This document shows, piece by piece, positions 1 through 12,060 of a DNA stretch of 64,000 bases. The notes below the pieces were generated by a model. That model worked only from the letters and a program-made list of their open reading frames with translations, was not told the DNA's origin and did no database searches. Source of the DNA: Plazaster borealis (Eukaryota > Echinodermata > Asteroidea > Forcipulatida > Labidiasteridae). Every line of letters begins with the position of its first letter. The first letter of the stretch is position 1. The stretch is from positions 13,417,273-13,481,272 of the forward strand of contig CM037467.1 in NCBI GenBank assembly GCA_021014325.1. Reading direction: 5' to 3'. The translations under genes were made by a program, and so were the position numbers.

Positions 1-1059
1 AGGTTGGGGTTAAAAATGTAACCAAAATATTTGCATCTCCTACAGCTTGTTTTTTTCAAAATGAGAATTAAAACGATCCTTCTCAAATGAAACGGGAAAT
101 GATTACTGCAATACATGCTGATTTCCGGCAACCTCCCCACGAGAGAAATATGGCCTAAAAATTACCAAATTGGAAACGTAACTTTAATCATTAAGATACC
201 CACATGCACTCTTCAAAAATAAACTGAAATGGTTTACAGAAACTACGACATGAAACAAACAGTGGGGAGCAGAAAAGATCACAAGAGGTTGACGCCGCTC
301 AGACGGTAGTGTTGCAACAGTATGAAGGTGAGTTCGGCAGCTGTGAAGTTTAATCCAAAACGGTAGGAGTGCAAGACTACTCGCTGAGAGCAAAATGGCT
401 AACTCAAAAGACTCCATTTCCAGGGGATTGCTGGGGTAGATTACCAACTGTAATTGCACGCACGTGTGATGGATATATAACAAGACCCCTGCTCCGCTTA
501 GGCTCCTGGTTAGAGTGAGACTAGGATCTGTTCTGGGGGATTTATTTTGGTTTGAGGAAAATCAACAGAGAAGGCAAGACTGTAGGAAACAAATTCTGCT
601 GCAAATGAAAATATGATACTCAGTAAGAAGCAACCTTGAAGTTGTACATTCAGCAAAGATTGAAACAAAACTGAATGTTTGTTCTCATCTCAAATCAGAG
701 TTGACAACTAGTTTGTTACTTAATTGGACTTGAGTTGCAGCTAAAGTCCTATTATTTATGGTGGACTTAACTTAAACCTCCATAATGATACCTGTCTTGT
801 GCCCTGGTCCTTACCCTGGCTGCCAATTAAAAACACATCATGGGAAAAATTAGATTTAAAAAGGACCATACTTTGGGCAAAAAACTCTTTGACTCTATCA
901 GGGTTCTCCAACTGCTAGCATATCGGGCCGATACGCGAGAACTGCAGAGCCGATATGTGCAAATTACAACTGATACATGTACCCAAACAAAAACAAATAC
1001 TTTTTCTCTTCTATTCAGATCAATTGCAGAAAAATCAGCAAGTAAAACTGTTTAAAATT

Positions 1060-1200
1060 CTCCGGATTGCAAACCAAACATAAGTTTCAGGTCAAAACAT
1101 TCCAAGGACCTCGTTTCAATTCAGCATGCGTCGGCTAAACTTATACAATTTTGGGTCCAGAATGCTCCCAGTTTTGAAAAAACCTGGGAAGGACCCTCTC
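1060..1200 (+). mobile_element. Family F single arm
   Basis: Shares AAAACATTCCAAGGACCTCG, GTTTCAATTCAGCATG and GGGTCCAGAATGCTCCCAGT with the foldback at 18.5 kb; the partner arm is absent. Confidence 0.6.
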
Positions 1201-1202
1201 TA

Positions 1203-1398
1203 GAGCCTGATTTCATAGAGCTGCTTAAACAGCAAATATTGCTTAACATTTTCTGCTAGGCAAAAATAAGCAGGTTACCAGTCGCAGATGGTACACGTGG
1301 AATGGTATTTTGGCTGGTCACCTTATTCTGTTGAGCATAATTTTGTTGTGCTTAGCTACTTTTTATGCTTAAACAAGCAACTCTATGAAATAGAGCTT
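1203..1398. mobile_element. Family B foldback MITE
   Basis: GATTTCATAGAGCTGCTTAA at the left is inverted at the right as CAACTCTATGAAATAGAG. The inside has the family blocks ACCAGTCGCAGATGGTACAC and GGTATTTTGGCTGGT. Confidence 0.8.
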
Positions 1399-3260
1399 AT
1401 AGGTGTGGGAGAAGTAAAACCTGAACAAATAATAATGTAACATTGTCCGCCAACGAGTCACTCAGGATTTGATCCAAGCATGAGGAAGCAGCTTAGCACA
1501 ACTAATCCCAACCACGCAGTTTGTATGCCTACATTTCTCTTTGATAATTGATGAGCTCGATAAAATCTGACTGATTAAATTAATAAGCAAATATTGTCTG
1601 AGCAGTTTTTTAACATTCAGATGACGCAACAAAAGTGCTTTCCAGAAACTGAATCACCTCCCAGAATTCACCCAAAACCGTCACGATTTGACATCGTAAA
1701 CATTACTTCCTCTATAGTTCAATAGCACTTGACTGGTATCAGCCGACAGTTTTGTGAGACTCGGGGACTGCCAGCAAGTTGTTTGGTAACCTCAAAGACT
1801 TGTGTACACGTATGTGACTATAAAAGTCTTAATGTACACAGTACTGACGGATTCATAGCAGTCTGACTGAAGATGGACCGACTACCAACAAGAAAAACTA
1901 CAAAACGTGTCTAATGGGAGATGAAGGATGCCAGGCAGAGATGCCATGGGTTCCTTTTGCTGACTGGGGGTAGAGGGTCAGAAGGTCAAGAGGTTAAGGG
2001 GTCAAGGGATTTGGGAGTAAAGGATGGGGGGAAGACCACACAGCTTTCAGTGAAGTGTATACTCTTTATTTGAACTGTTCTTGTGGGTTTTATTGTGTAA
2101 ATAGAACTATGTTGATTTATATACCTGAAGCCAGCTTGGTTCTCTCCTGGAATGGTCTGGTTTCAGCCTCCTTGACAAATCTAAATAATCAGAGTGGAAA
2201 CAATGCAAGGCAATAGGAGGTATATCAAGGGAAATATGAGATGGGTTAACCTACATACCAGTACTAACAGACTTTGTAATCAATTCCAGAGCCAGACTCT
2301 AGTACACTGAGTCTTATTATAAACATTTCCTCTTCCTTTTGGGGAGGTGGGAGAAGAGAGAGGTGCATTGCATGCATGGCATGGAACTTGTTCTTGCATG
2401 TGGGACTAATATGTTTCTGTTATTGTATACAAGACAATATTCTAAAATTCTACAGGGCAATGTTTCCTCAGAACTTGACAACGAACGTCAGAAATTCAGT
2501 GAGATGTTTAGGAGCAGATGGAAGTAAAACGGCCAAGTACATCAGTGGCAAAAAAGGCCTTTGACATCATCTTCCTTCAGCTGTGGAGCAGGCGACTACA
2601 AGTTTCTTCCAATTACTGTGATCTTGAGCAAGTGTAGCGAATTGGTCTGGTAGCAGCATGCAACTTGGCCCAAAAAATGGCCTCTGTTGCTTCATCTAAT
2701 ACCAAGAGTGGTTACTTGATTTTCTTCTTCACCAGGATAAATATTTTTTGGTGTTAAAACAAAAATGTTCTTGCTGAAATAATTGACATATTTGTTAACT
2801 TCACAGACCTTTTTGTTCACTGCAATTTAAACCGTGCAATTATAACCTAGTAACTTAATTAACTGCCTTGTGCAAACATCATCCAATGACAGCGCAGGCT
2901 CCTGGTTCAGTTAACAAGAAACTCACACCATACCAAGAGGATGTTGTGTCAAGGAACCTAATCCAACAACCTTGTGTGTGGATTGGTATGTCATCAGAAG
3001 GGGGAGGGGTTGATGGTTTGGAAATAGGCCAGGTAGAATGCCCAGTGGATAACAATCCACGCTTTGAAACATGATCCCATCTTGGAACTTACAGATTCAT
3101 CCATTTGTAGAGTGATGTGGTCTAAATGTTAAAAGACTATTGCCATAATAAATAATAAAAATTAAACAGTAAATAATAAAGTGAATATGTTATTTGTTTT
3201 TATTTTACCCTGACAATACTTATTTCTTCAAAACATTTGAACTGTTCTCGTATTCATTTC
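1399..3260. other. Intergenic, no gene seen
   Basis: AT-rich sequence. Apart from the tandem half-sites at 1975-2004 I see no gene, repeat family or strong signal. The short open frames have no recognisable content. Confidence 0.6.
1975..2004 (+). promoter_or_regulatory. Four nuclear-receptor half-sites spaced by two bases
   Basis: GGGTCA, AGGTCA, AGGTTA and GGGTCA follow each other with GA, AG and AG between them, a tandem direct-repeat-2 array. Known RXR/RAR-type receptors bind DR2. The same pattern could arise as a simple 8-bp tandem repeat, so function is only a possibility. Confidence 0.35.
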
Positions 3261-3431
3261 AGGCCTGGAATTACAAGGAGGCCACAGAGGCCATGGCCTC
3301 TGTTGCCCCTGGTCTTGGCCTTGGTGCCCCTTCAAAAGTTTCCCATAGACTTTCATAAGATTTTCTTATGGAAGTGCCCTTTCCAAAATGAAAAATGGCC
3401 TTGCGCTCTCAAAGATGAAATTCCAAGCCTG
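3261..3431 (+). mobile_element. Family C short interspersed element
   Basis: AGGCCTGGAATTACAAGGAG at the left is partly inverted at the right end GATGAAATTCCAAGCCTG. The inside has CTTGGCCTTGGTGCCCCTTC, TCCCATAGACTTTCATAAG and ATGGCCTTGCGCTCTCAAAG, the blocks shared by all copies. There is no poly(A) tail, which argues against a LINE-driven SINE. Confidence 0.75.
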
Positions 3432-6400
3432 TCATTTCAAAATATGCAGTTTCACTTCTTCTAAAAAAGTACACGAAGCAAACTTTTATAACTGGTATTC
3501 TATAAGAGTTTTCAAGTTTGTAAATTAAAAAATAAAGATTAATTACTCATAGGTTGCTCTACACAAACAAAGAAGTGTAGGCCTACACTATTTGGTATGA
3601 ACTGATGACCTAGCTACCAAAGAACTCTACTTTTGTCCAAATCTCACACCAAATTATCCTCAAGTTCACACTGTCACACTTTTAAATGAAAGAGTTGAAT
3701 GATGAAAGTAGATAAAGTGTTTCCAACAACAAAGTCCAGATTGGAACAAAATACCACAAAGCATTACAGAGACACTCCCTGCAGGCAATCCAACCAGACA
3801 AATAAATAAAACCGTGAAAATCAAAAGTAAATTGTGTCGAAATAAACGCCATAGAATTCCCCCGAATCTAAAACGACACATCTTTTATGCAATTTGCTTA
3901 ATGAATGGCTGCCCCCAGGGATTCAGTATTGACATCACCAGGTAGCAATCAAACACGCCTCTAGAACCACGTTAGTTTTAATCTATCTTCGTTGCGGTAA
4001 AGTACGGTGACAGTTTCTAGCAGAACATTTGAAATAACTTTGTTTCTCTGAACTGACTCAAATAAAAACTTACGTCTACCACATTCCACATCAATAAAAA
4101 CCACAACACATTCCCCCCAAATAAAAAAACCCTCTCTAAGCACGTGAAAATAAGGACCTCAACACCTCCTATAGAGTGCATGCATAATCTTGTCGGATCA
4201 ATTAATTACTTCGTAACCACCTTCCCTTTGGGTAAACTAGGGGTGCACCCTTCAGTATTTGAGTAACCTTGACAAGTGCAGGCAACAGACCTGCAGGGTA
4301 AAAATCGCTCTCAACAAGTGAGAACGGCACGCTCAATATCCTTATCCTCGGAATATCTCGGTTAAAATTGCTGCTCATACCGAGGGACACTCCCCTGGTT
4401 GTCCAGAATAGAATTCAGGGTCGAAGGAAAGTGGCACACTAGTAGATATAATCATCATTTTTCCCATCATTTTAAGCTGTAAAATTCACAAAAGCTGTAG
4501 TTCTCTTTAAAAAAGTTCTCATGAACATTATGATATTATAAAGAAGTGATTTTTTCTCATGGAATAACGCTTTCTTCTGATAATAATGAAATTCCAGCCC
4601 CGCAGCTTTAAGGATTGAAAGACTCAGCCACCACTGGTAAATTTGCAATACAAATTAGAAATCTAATCTACAACTTCTCTTCTATTAGGATATTTATTGC
4701 GCTAAGGGTGCCTACCTCTCTGTCATTTAAATATTACAAACCCAAGAATGTGTCATATTTTAGGATCTCAGTTCAAGGCTTGCTTGACAATATTTACAAT
4801 GATGCTCTGGAACATAGTTTTTGTCGTTCCATGTTCTGATTCAGGAGCCAAGCTTTCTGTCCATAAACAACACATAATGCTTCTTGTTACCCCCTACCAG
4901 TACAGTAACTCAATTTAACCTTTGTTTGCTTAACATGAGAACAACCTCTTGGTCTGGGGCCTCTATGACCATGGGAAGAAACCTGAAACACCTGTTGCTT
5001 AATTGAACACAAGTACCATCCCCCCAAAAAAGAGGGGGGGGAAACAAAATAAAAGAAACACAGAATAAGGTGAGCTACGCTTACAAGTTATTGGAACAGT
5101 AAACAATATGTTAATTTTGTTTAAGGTGCACGTTTCACCACGAACACTGGACACACATTTTCTTTGGATGAATTCATCAATTCAGTTTCAAGTCTCCAAC
5201 CAGCTGGCAGATTCAGTCCCATAAACCCCAAGTTCTTCCTTTAGGTTGTCCGCCCAAGACAAACCAGGGGAAACCCCCTGGATTGGGGCTAGATGGGGGC
5301 AGGCTCTTACAGCAGAAAAGGAGATTTCATAGGTGGGTTGGCTCAAGCAATATGCCCAAACAACAGGCAGAGACGGGAAGCGCGTGTAAGATGCAAGAAA
5401 GGACGTTTATTTTTGAGAAGACGAGGTCTTTGTTACTGACAAAGTCTTGCCAGTTAATAATTTCCTTGAAGACAATATTGTCAATATCGATTTTGGTTTT
5501 TAAAATATCGAAATGCATTTCAACAGCCTCTTGATTTCATTTCACAAACCCAAACATGGAACTCACTCTTCCCCAGACTCATCTCTTCTAATTGTGCCTA
5601 GAACCAGAACTCATACCCGTGATAAAGGGGGAATTTATCCAAGGAAAAGTTAGTGTCGACTAAAGAGATTGCCCCATAGAGGTGTCTTCCTGAAGGTTAT
5701 GGCGCTCTGTCTGAATGTAAACGGGACGCAGTGCAGTGGCTGCATTCACTGGACTTAGACATCTAGTCGGACAGGCATTAATGCAAGAAGATGACGATTC
5801 ATTATATATTACTTATTATTATAATTTGTTCTTACCCTTACAGTACACCGATGTGTATTAAGCACTGTATACTCAGCACTTTCCCAAGGTTTGTGAAAAA
5901 ATCCACAGGCAAATCACTCAGTTGTTGTTACGAACATTACATTTTTTTGACATGACATTTGACTACCTTTAGTTTCATTTGTACATATGGGTTCCCATTG
6001 ATGTATTTTTGGTGCCAAATAGTCAGTTAGATTAACATTGATGAATCTTCCCACAGGGAACCCACAGGGAATTCTCTTCAAAGGACTGTCGGGTCATCAT
6101 ATCTTTTTGAATATTTCACCCCTTCATGGATGTTCGAACCATGGCGAGATCCCCCAACAATACTCCCCCCCCCATTATCACCACTAAGCAATATAGCAAG
6201 GTCACTGTAACATAGAGGGATTAACTGCACAAATGAATACACCGAAGAGTCTGGGTGTTCCACAAAACACTTTATTTAGTATGCATTATGCAAGGTCAGA
6301 GGTCATGGCTGACTGGCTGCATGAAGTTATAAAATAGATTTTGTAAAATCCTTGACACTTTTCTTTGAAGTTCTTAACAACTGACCGCAATAAAAAGTAG

Positions 6401-6469
6401 GGGGAAATAAAATTGATAAGAAACTTCCCAACACTCCTAACAGATTAAAAACTTAATCTTCAGTCACAA
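3432..6469. other. Intergenic, no gene seen
   Basis: AT-rich, with a few homopolymer runs (A6-G8 at about 5024-5041, C9 near 6166). Open frames up to 83 aa are unrecognised. Confidence 0.6.
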
Positions 6470-6780
6470 AAGTCCGAGACTGACTGCCGGCAGGCGGGTA
6501 TCACATGAGGTGTTCTGCCAATGGGCCGTGAAGGCAACATTTGTTATTAATTTCGGGGGAGTTATCTGCTGTCTCAGTCAAGGGCCCATCGCCCCTTTGA
6601 TATTAATCTTCCGTTTTATAGAAGCCGCTCTTTCAATTCTTTGGAGTTTCCGTCCCGCGGCAAAACAGAAAACTCACAATGAATGGCTGTATCCATTGAT
6701 CCATGTCAAAAGTATATTAAAAGTCATAAATCTCTCATCCATGAAGGGAAGCTGTGTTGCATTGAGTTGAGTCCTCAGTG
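6470..6780. promoter_or_regulatory. Repeat-free candidate enhancer
   Basis: No family repeat lies in it and its composition differs from its neighbours. It contains CCTTTGATATTAATC, which combines a TCF/LEF-type core with a TTAATC homeodomain site, and GTTATCTG, a GATA-type site. The open frame on the plus strand has no recognisable product. Confidence 0.3.
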
Positions 6781-7082
6781 GACACACAAACACATCTGAA
6801 CATGCACAGCGTAGTTTGACAAATGCAAAAAATTGCACCTGACGAATAAACGATTTCCCTTGAACAGCAGCCCACAGTACATCAAACCAATTTTACAACA
6901 GTGGGCGGGACATCAACAGGCATTTTTGATAAATCTGGCTAAACATCTTCTAGAATTTCGTTGGAAAAATATATATTAGTTAGGAACCAATGTTTAGTAA
7001 TAATAATCATTAAAATATAGATGCAGACCTTGAATTTCATCTTTGAGAGGGCAAGGCCATTTTCATTTTGAAAAAAAGGGCA

Positions 7083-7210
7083 CTGAAGACGAGCAGAGTG
7101 TAGGCCTACTGTTCAAAACCCTGAGACCGCACCGGCTCTTTCTCAGAGCCAACACTCCTCCCAAAATGGTTGTACCCACAAGTTTATTATATAGTTACCA
7201 GTACGTACTT
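7083..7210 (-). mobile_element. Family D fragment
   Basis: Contains TCTCAGAGCCAACACTCCTC and TGGTTGTACCCACAAGTTTA, the diagnostic half of family D. The region of GAGCAGAGTGTAGGCCTACT corresponds to the ACAGTATACTCTGC block of other copies. Confidence 0.65.
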
Positions 7211-7529
7211 GCATTGGAAACATCTTAAAGTCTACAGTATGGAAAACTTTTGGAGAGGCACCAAGGCCATGACCAAGGGCAACAGAGACCAATGCCTCCG
7301 TGGCCACCATGTAATTCGAGGCCTGTAAGTGGAGTCAACCCTGCCAGTGCGCAGATGGCCCATGCTGACCAAGCACCTCCTTTTATACACAGGCATGTAC
7401 CACCCATTTGCTCCTACATTTATCTTCATCCACGTAGTGGAGTGATACTGTAGCTATCCTTATTGAGAACTACATTTGTTCTAATTCACCCTGATCAAAC
7501 TAACGAAATACCATCGATATTCCTCTTGA

Positions 7530-7735
7530 CTATACTATTTGAAACAGCAAGACCACACTGGCTTTTTTCAGAGCCAACACTCCTCCCAAAAGGACCCTTT
7601 TCAGAGCCAACACTCCTCCCAAAAGAGATTTACAGATGGTTGTACCCGCAAGTTCACTAGTTTATAGGTACTTCTTATTTTCCACACCATGCAAAGCTTC
7701 AAACATCACTTACATAAATCTTCGGTTGCTACTCA
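7530..7735 (-). mobile_element. Family D element with an internal duplication
   Basis: TTTTCAGAGCCAACACTCCT is present twice (about 7566 and 7599), then TTTACAGATGGTTGTACCCG, and the outer end matches the copy at 33.66 kb (CACACCATGCAAAGCTTCAA inverted). Confidence 0.7.
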
Positions 7736-8112
7736 ATATTAGTATTCAGCGTGTACCAAACATGACTCGCAAAATTATGTAAAATTCCTGGAAGAAATAA
7801 TTAATTCTCATCTTCTTGTTTTCAACAAACACCTAACAGTATGATTATGAAACTTTTACCAAAATTGGTGGTCATGTTTTAGTGAAAACAACAAAAGTGT
7901 TTTCAGCGCTCAGGGCATTGTGCATGTTTATATCAGGCTTATTTTGATTGTGGCAATTAAAATAAGGAGCAGTCATTTGTTGAGTCTTCAAAAGCTATTT
8001 CCTCGATCTTGACAGTATTTCAGACTGACAGATTGGTGCTGGTATGAACTTAAAAGATCAGTAAGCTCTCAGATTGAAATTCATCAGATTTTTTCCAAAT
8101 CTCTTACAATCC

Positions 8113-8694
8113 GGGCCCAATTTCATAGAGCTGCTTAGGCAAACAAAATTAGCAAAGCACAACACAATTGTGCACACCACAAAAAGGTTAAAATCAAAAA
8201 AGTGCTAAGTAATATTCACCATTTGTGATCAGATGCCTGCTAATTTGTGCATGAAGGCTGCGTCTAAATTTGGCAATTGTCAATAACCAGTATCCTCATC
8301 CTAACATGCATAAAATAACAAACCTGTGAAAATTTAGGCTCAATTGGTCATCGAAGTTGCAAGAAGATAATGAAAGAAAAAACACCCAATTTGTAGTGTA
8401 GAATTGTGTGCTTTCAAATGCCTGAGAAAGGCTTCATGCCTGAAGCCTTTTTCAGATTCAAATTTTGTGGTAAAAAATACCTCTTTCTCTCAAACTACAT
8501 GTACATTACTTCAAAGGGGGTCAATTTTGACGATGTTTTATAATATCATCAGCTCTCCAGTGCTTCTTACCAAGTAAGTCTTTACGCTCGTAAATTTTTT
8601 GAATAATTACCAAAGGTATACCCTCCCTTTAATACCCAACATTTGTAAAGCAATATTTTTTCCTCATTAAAGCAGCTCTATGAAATTAGGCCCA
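8113..8694. mobile_element. Family B element split by a family A insertion
   Basis: The left end GGGCCCAATTTCATAGAGCT (8113) and the right end AGCTCTATGAAATTAGGCCC (to 8693) belong together. Between them sits the family A copy at 8253-8633, so family B was present first. Confidence 0.8.
8253..8633 (-). mobile_element. Family A foldback MITE (nested in family B)
   Basis: It shares the family's inner blocks (GACAATTACCAAAAG-type ends, CTTGCAACTTCGATGACCAA, ATGAAAGAAAAAACACCC, CTCCCTCTGAAGTAA). The central hairpin at 8422-8455 is CTGAGAAAGGCTTCATGCCT followed by its complement. It sits inside a family B element, whose halves lie on either side. Confidence 0.75.
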
Positions 8695-9310
8695 TACTTG
8701 TATCTCTTAGCAATACTTCTTAGTTCCACATAGACTTTCTCATTTTCCTATGGAAGTCTCCTTTTACGCATCAAGAGTAACCTTGCCCACCTCGAAGAAT
8801 ATAATTCCAATCCTACCAAAGCGAGATCATAGAGCAATGAACAGTTCCTTGCTCTATGGTGAGATTAAGCTTTGGGCATCTTCCTGAATTTGGGTAATTA
8901 CTAAATTAGTTTGAACATGATGAGCACACTATTTCATCGAGAATTACCATTTCTACAATACCATCAAGGAAGAAGAACCATTTTAATGTCCATGTCCCAA
9001 CTGTCTGCAAATATTTAAAGTGGATAAACTTCTAATTTAAAAGTCTCGCTGGGAGTGGAGCAAAATGATAATAATAATAATGACGTCTTCACAGCGCCGG
9101 TATCCACAAAGTGCTCAGGGCGCTTGCTCCAACAATGAAGTTCCTTCCTGGATGTCTTCCAATGGTGCAAAAGCAAGAAAAGGTGAAAAGGAGGTGCTGC
9201 ATAATTATAAAAACAACAGCAGATTGAACAGTAATTCAAAAATCTCTATGCGAATAAAAGGTGAAAAGAGGATGATTTCGGATACAAAGTACTTAATGTA
9301 CAAATGTATA

Positions 9311-9648
9311 TTCGGGGTGCGGTAACACCATGTGTATATATCTACTACCAAGTTCTGAAAAGAACTGTCCTGTTTCTTAACTACTACCTGGTGGGAAGGT
9401 AGGAAATCGGTCGGGACTACTACTTTCGTTAAGTTGATCGAGGGGACTTCTCGTTATTAACTTCACTGCCGCAGAGTAAGTTCTTAATTGGTCTCAACAT
9501 CTCGACTAGCTTGCTCTAGTCATCGTCAGGAGTCTCCCAAATTCCGAAATCTACTCTGTGGCAGTAGAATAAATAGCAAGACAAGTTCTCAAAGAACAAA
9601 ATCTACACAGCAAAGTAGATATACACATGGTGTTTACCGCAAACCGAA
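9311..9648. mobile_element. MITE with about 37-bp imperfect terminal inverted repeats
   Basis: The ends TTCGGGGTGCGGTAACACCA and its near reverse complement (to CCGAA) continue for about 37 bp into GTGTATATCTACT. TATA flanks both ends (9307-9310 and 9649-9652). The interior contains the inverted motif GACTAGCTTGCTCTAGTC. I have an impression of similar sequences in other marine invertebrates but cannot verify it. There is no coding capacity. Confidence 0.75.
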
Positions 9649-9689
9649 TATAGATTGAAACCTCACCATCTAATGCCTCAAATCCTAAA

Positions 9690-10200
9690 CACAAAGTACT
9701 TACCAATTACAAACAGTATGAAGTAAACCATACATCAATGAGTATGTTGTAGAGAGAGTCCCAACAGTAATTTCACAATCCAACTTGTAAGGTTCCAAAT
9801 CCAAAGTAGTTTCCCAATCAGTGACTATACACACTCCTGGTGACCAGCACAAACAATGTCAACGTTGATCCTACTAATGCAGTTTATAAATACAAACACG
9901 TATCCCTTCGGATTCATGTATAGTTTCAAAGATGTACAGGATTCAACTGCTCTATTGTACAAGTTAAATTATCCCTAGTAGCTGCAGTAATTCCAGGGCC
10001 ACGAGACAGGACAGTCGTCAGAATGATCGCTCAGATGCTCCCAGAGTCAAGCTAAGTATTGACGGGCTGATACTTCACTACCGAGTCAGGTGGGTCATCT
10101 AGTTTGGCTGTGGCTGGCTTATTGTTTGTTTCTCTATAGTACTGCACTGTGCGTCAGGCGGCTGTGTGTTGACTTGTCACACAAGTAAAGCTCTGAAAAG
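9690..10200 (-). other. Possible 5' non-coding exon or promoter block
   Basis: About 500 bp free of repeats. On the minus strand it ends in a good GTAAGT donor at 9701-9706 after TGTTTGTAATTG. On the plus strand it contains an acceptor-bounded open stretch up to 10090. I find no conserved protein in any frame, so a 5' leader exon of a gene lying to the left, or an enhancer, is more likely than coding. Confidence 0.2.
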
Positions 10201-10600
10201 AGAGGATAGTGAAATGGGTGAATCCATTCTGAAATAGGGGGGATGATAAACTGATAGCTGATGGGTAGCCTATTGAATGGGTTACCATTTCACTTCTCAA
10301 AGTTTTTACATAACACTGATTAAACACAGAAGGATAAACTGGCTAATATTTTAGTCAAATATACACAGTATCCTATTATTGAATATCCCTGATGAGAAAT
10401 GGAATGGCCCAGACACAATAACTCACAGGTGTACTGCATGGAGACAGGTGGACTGGCAATAAAAAGGAAAAGACACATTAAAACTTCACCATTTTATAAA
10501 TGGCCAACGGTAATGTTATGTGGATGAAGTACATGTTTCAGTTCATTGAAATGATGCCAGTCTAAGCACGGTGTAGAATTGTCTAAGTATTGAAACATTA

Positions 10601-11081
10601 GGCCGAGTAAAAAAACAAACATGTTTAGCGTCCCCGCCCACCTCCTTTTTGGCCTCCGCCTCCTTTTAGTTTACTATTTACTATTTTATAAAAAAGGGGG
10701 GAAAAAAAAGAAAAAAAAAAATTATTTGTTTTGTCATACATTGCATCAGTACACTAAAATAGCACAAAATCTGTGAATAAATATACCTTGGCCAGCCATA
10801 TTTAGCATGGCGGCCATCTTGGAAAAAATAGCAAAAAATTGGAAAACAGTAAAATAGTAGCGCCCTGTCTCCTCCTCTTTTTGAAAAAGTCCGGACATGT
10901 TCAATGTCTTGTCCAACATGTTTCTTTTATGTATTGTGTGTTTGAACAGTAGAAAAAACAATGGATATTTGAAATTTAAAAAAGAATAGCGGCCATCTTG
11001 AAAATAAAAAATAAAAAGCCCCTCCTCCTTCCTTCTTTTTAGAAACCCGGACGCTAAACATGTTTGTTTTTTTACTCGGCC
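10601..11081. mobile_element. Harbinger-like MITE with perfect 33-bp terminal inverted repeats
   Basis: The left end 10601-10633 and right end 11049-11081 are exact reverse complements over 33 bp, starting GGCCGAGTAAAAAAACAAAC. TTA flanks both sides (10598-10600 and 11082-11084), the three-base target duplication typical of the PIF/Harbinger group. The 481-bp interior has no transposase reading frame and is rich in A-runs and GGCGGCCATCTTG-like motifs, so the element is non-autonomous. Identical ends suggest recent insertion. The superfamily is inferred from the TTA duplication and GGCC ends only. Confidence 0.8.
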
Positions 11082-11172
11082 TTATAGATTCTGAATGTGG
11101 TCAACATCAAGAAAGATCAACTGAAACCTGATCTAAGACTGGGAGTAGGAGGTGTGGAGAAATACGATCGAG

Positions 11173-11537
11173 CCAGGAACATTACAGAACTGGTTTTTGC
11201 TAGTTGGCAGTGTAAGCACTTTATATAATCCACCATATACATAAACTGACAAACCTGTAGAAGTTTGAGATCGATCGGCCATCTGGGTCATGAGAAAACA
11301 GTGAAAAACCGATTACACATTTGCATGTGTTATATACAATGCATGAATAAAACGCTCATGAGCGATAAACTCCAATCGGAAATTAGTTTTATTTATTTCT
11401 CATCAAATATGGCATTTCAAACAGAAATATTTCTAGGGATGTTTTCTACTATCATCATCATTAGACCGTGTAAGTTTTATGTAAATCTGTGATCATAAAG
11501 AAATTGTTTAATTACCAGTTCTGTAACGTTCCTTTAA
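11173..11537 (+). mobile_element. Family A-like MITE with GAACGTTACAGAACTGG ends
   Basis: The left end AGGAACATTACAGAACTGG is inverted at the right as CCAGTTCTGTAACGTTCCTT. The centre has CGCTCATGAGCG (11352-11363). The layout matches family A (ends, arms, small central palindrome) although the sequence is different. Confidence 0.7.
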
Positions 11538-11739
11538 GTAGTACCAGGGTTTACCCTTAACTTGTTCACTGACTAGCCAGCTGGGTAGCTTGTCTTTTGC
11601 TATTCCATCAGTTTTTCCACTCATCCATATTTCATTAATGTGCAAAATTGTGAAATTTTAATTCGCATTATTTTGGCCAGAGTAGGCTACATGTAGGCCT
11701 AGTAGCATGTTTCCTCGTTATTCATCTCGACAGCCCATG

Positions 11740-11930
11740 GCAGGTCTGACATTACATGGTGGACACAGAGGCAATGGCCTATTTTTGGCCTGGTCTCAAC
11801 CTTGGTCTCAACCTTGGTCTCAACCTTGGTCTCAACCTTGGTCTCCATATACTTTGAGATATTCCAATGGAAGTGCCCTTTGCAAAATGAAAATGGCCTT
11901 ACCCTCTCACAGAAGAAACTCTAGGCCTGC
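11740..11930 (+). mobile_element. Family C copy with internal 12-bp tandem repeat
   Basis: The family blocks ACACAGAGGCAATGGCC and ATGGCCTTACCCTCTCACAG flank an expanded GGTCTCAACCTT array where other copies have a single TGGTCTTGGCCTTGG. Confidence 0.65.
11792..11846 (+). repeat. 12-bp tandem repeat, four copies and a partial
   Basis: GGTCTCAACCTT is repeated exactly four times (11792-11839) and followed by a partial copy. It grew inside a family C element. Confidence 0.9.
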
Positions 11931-12060
11931 CATGGTCCTATCAAGGTACATTGTACAATTCCAGATTTGCCTGCCATGGACCTACACATGTACATCAGGG
12001 TAAATTCCAGATTTGCCTGCCATGGTCCTACATATATATCAGGGTACATTGTACAATTCC
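11925..12060 (+). repeat. 44-46-bp tandem repeat, three copies
   Basis: Copies begin with GCCTGCCATGG at 11925, 11969 and 12015, each ending near AATTCCAGATTT or AATTCC, with differences by substitution and small indels. Confidence 0.85.

Noticed and set aside
10016..10090. Plus-strand open segment resembling a PTB-domain strand (VKLSIDGL)
   Set aside because: Only about 30 residues, no partner exon, and the resemblance is too weak to name a domain.
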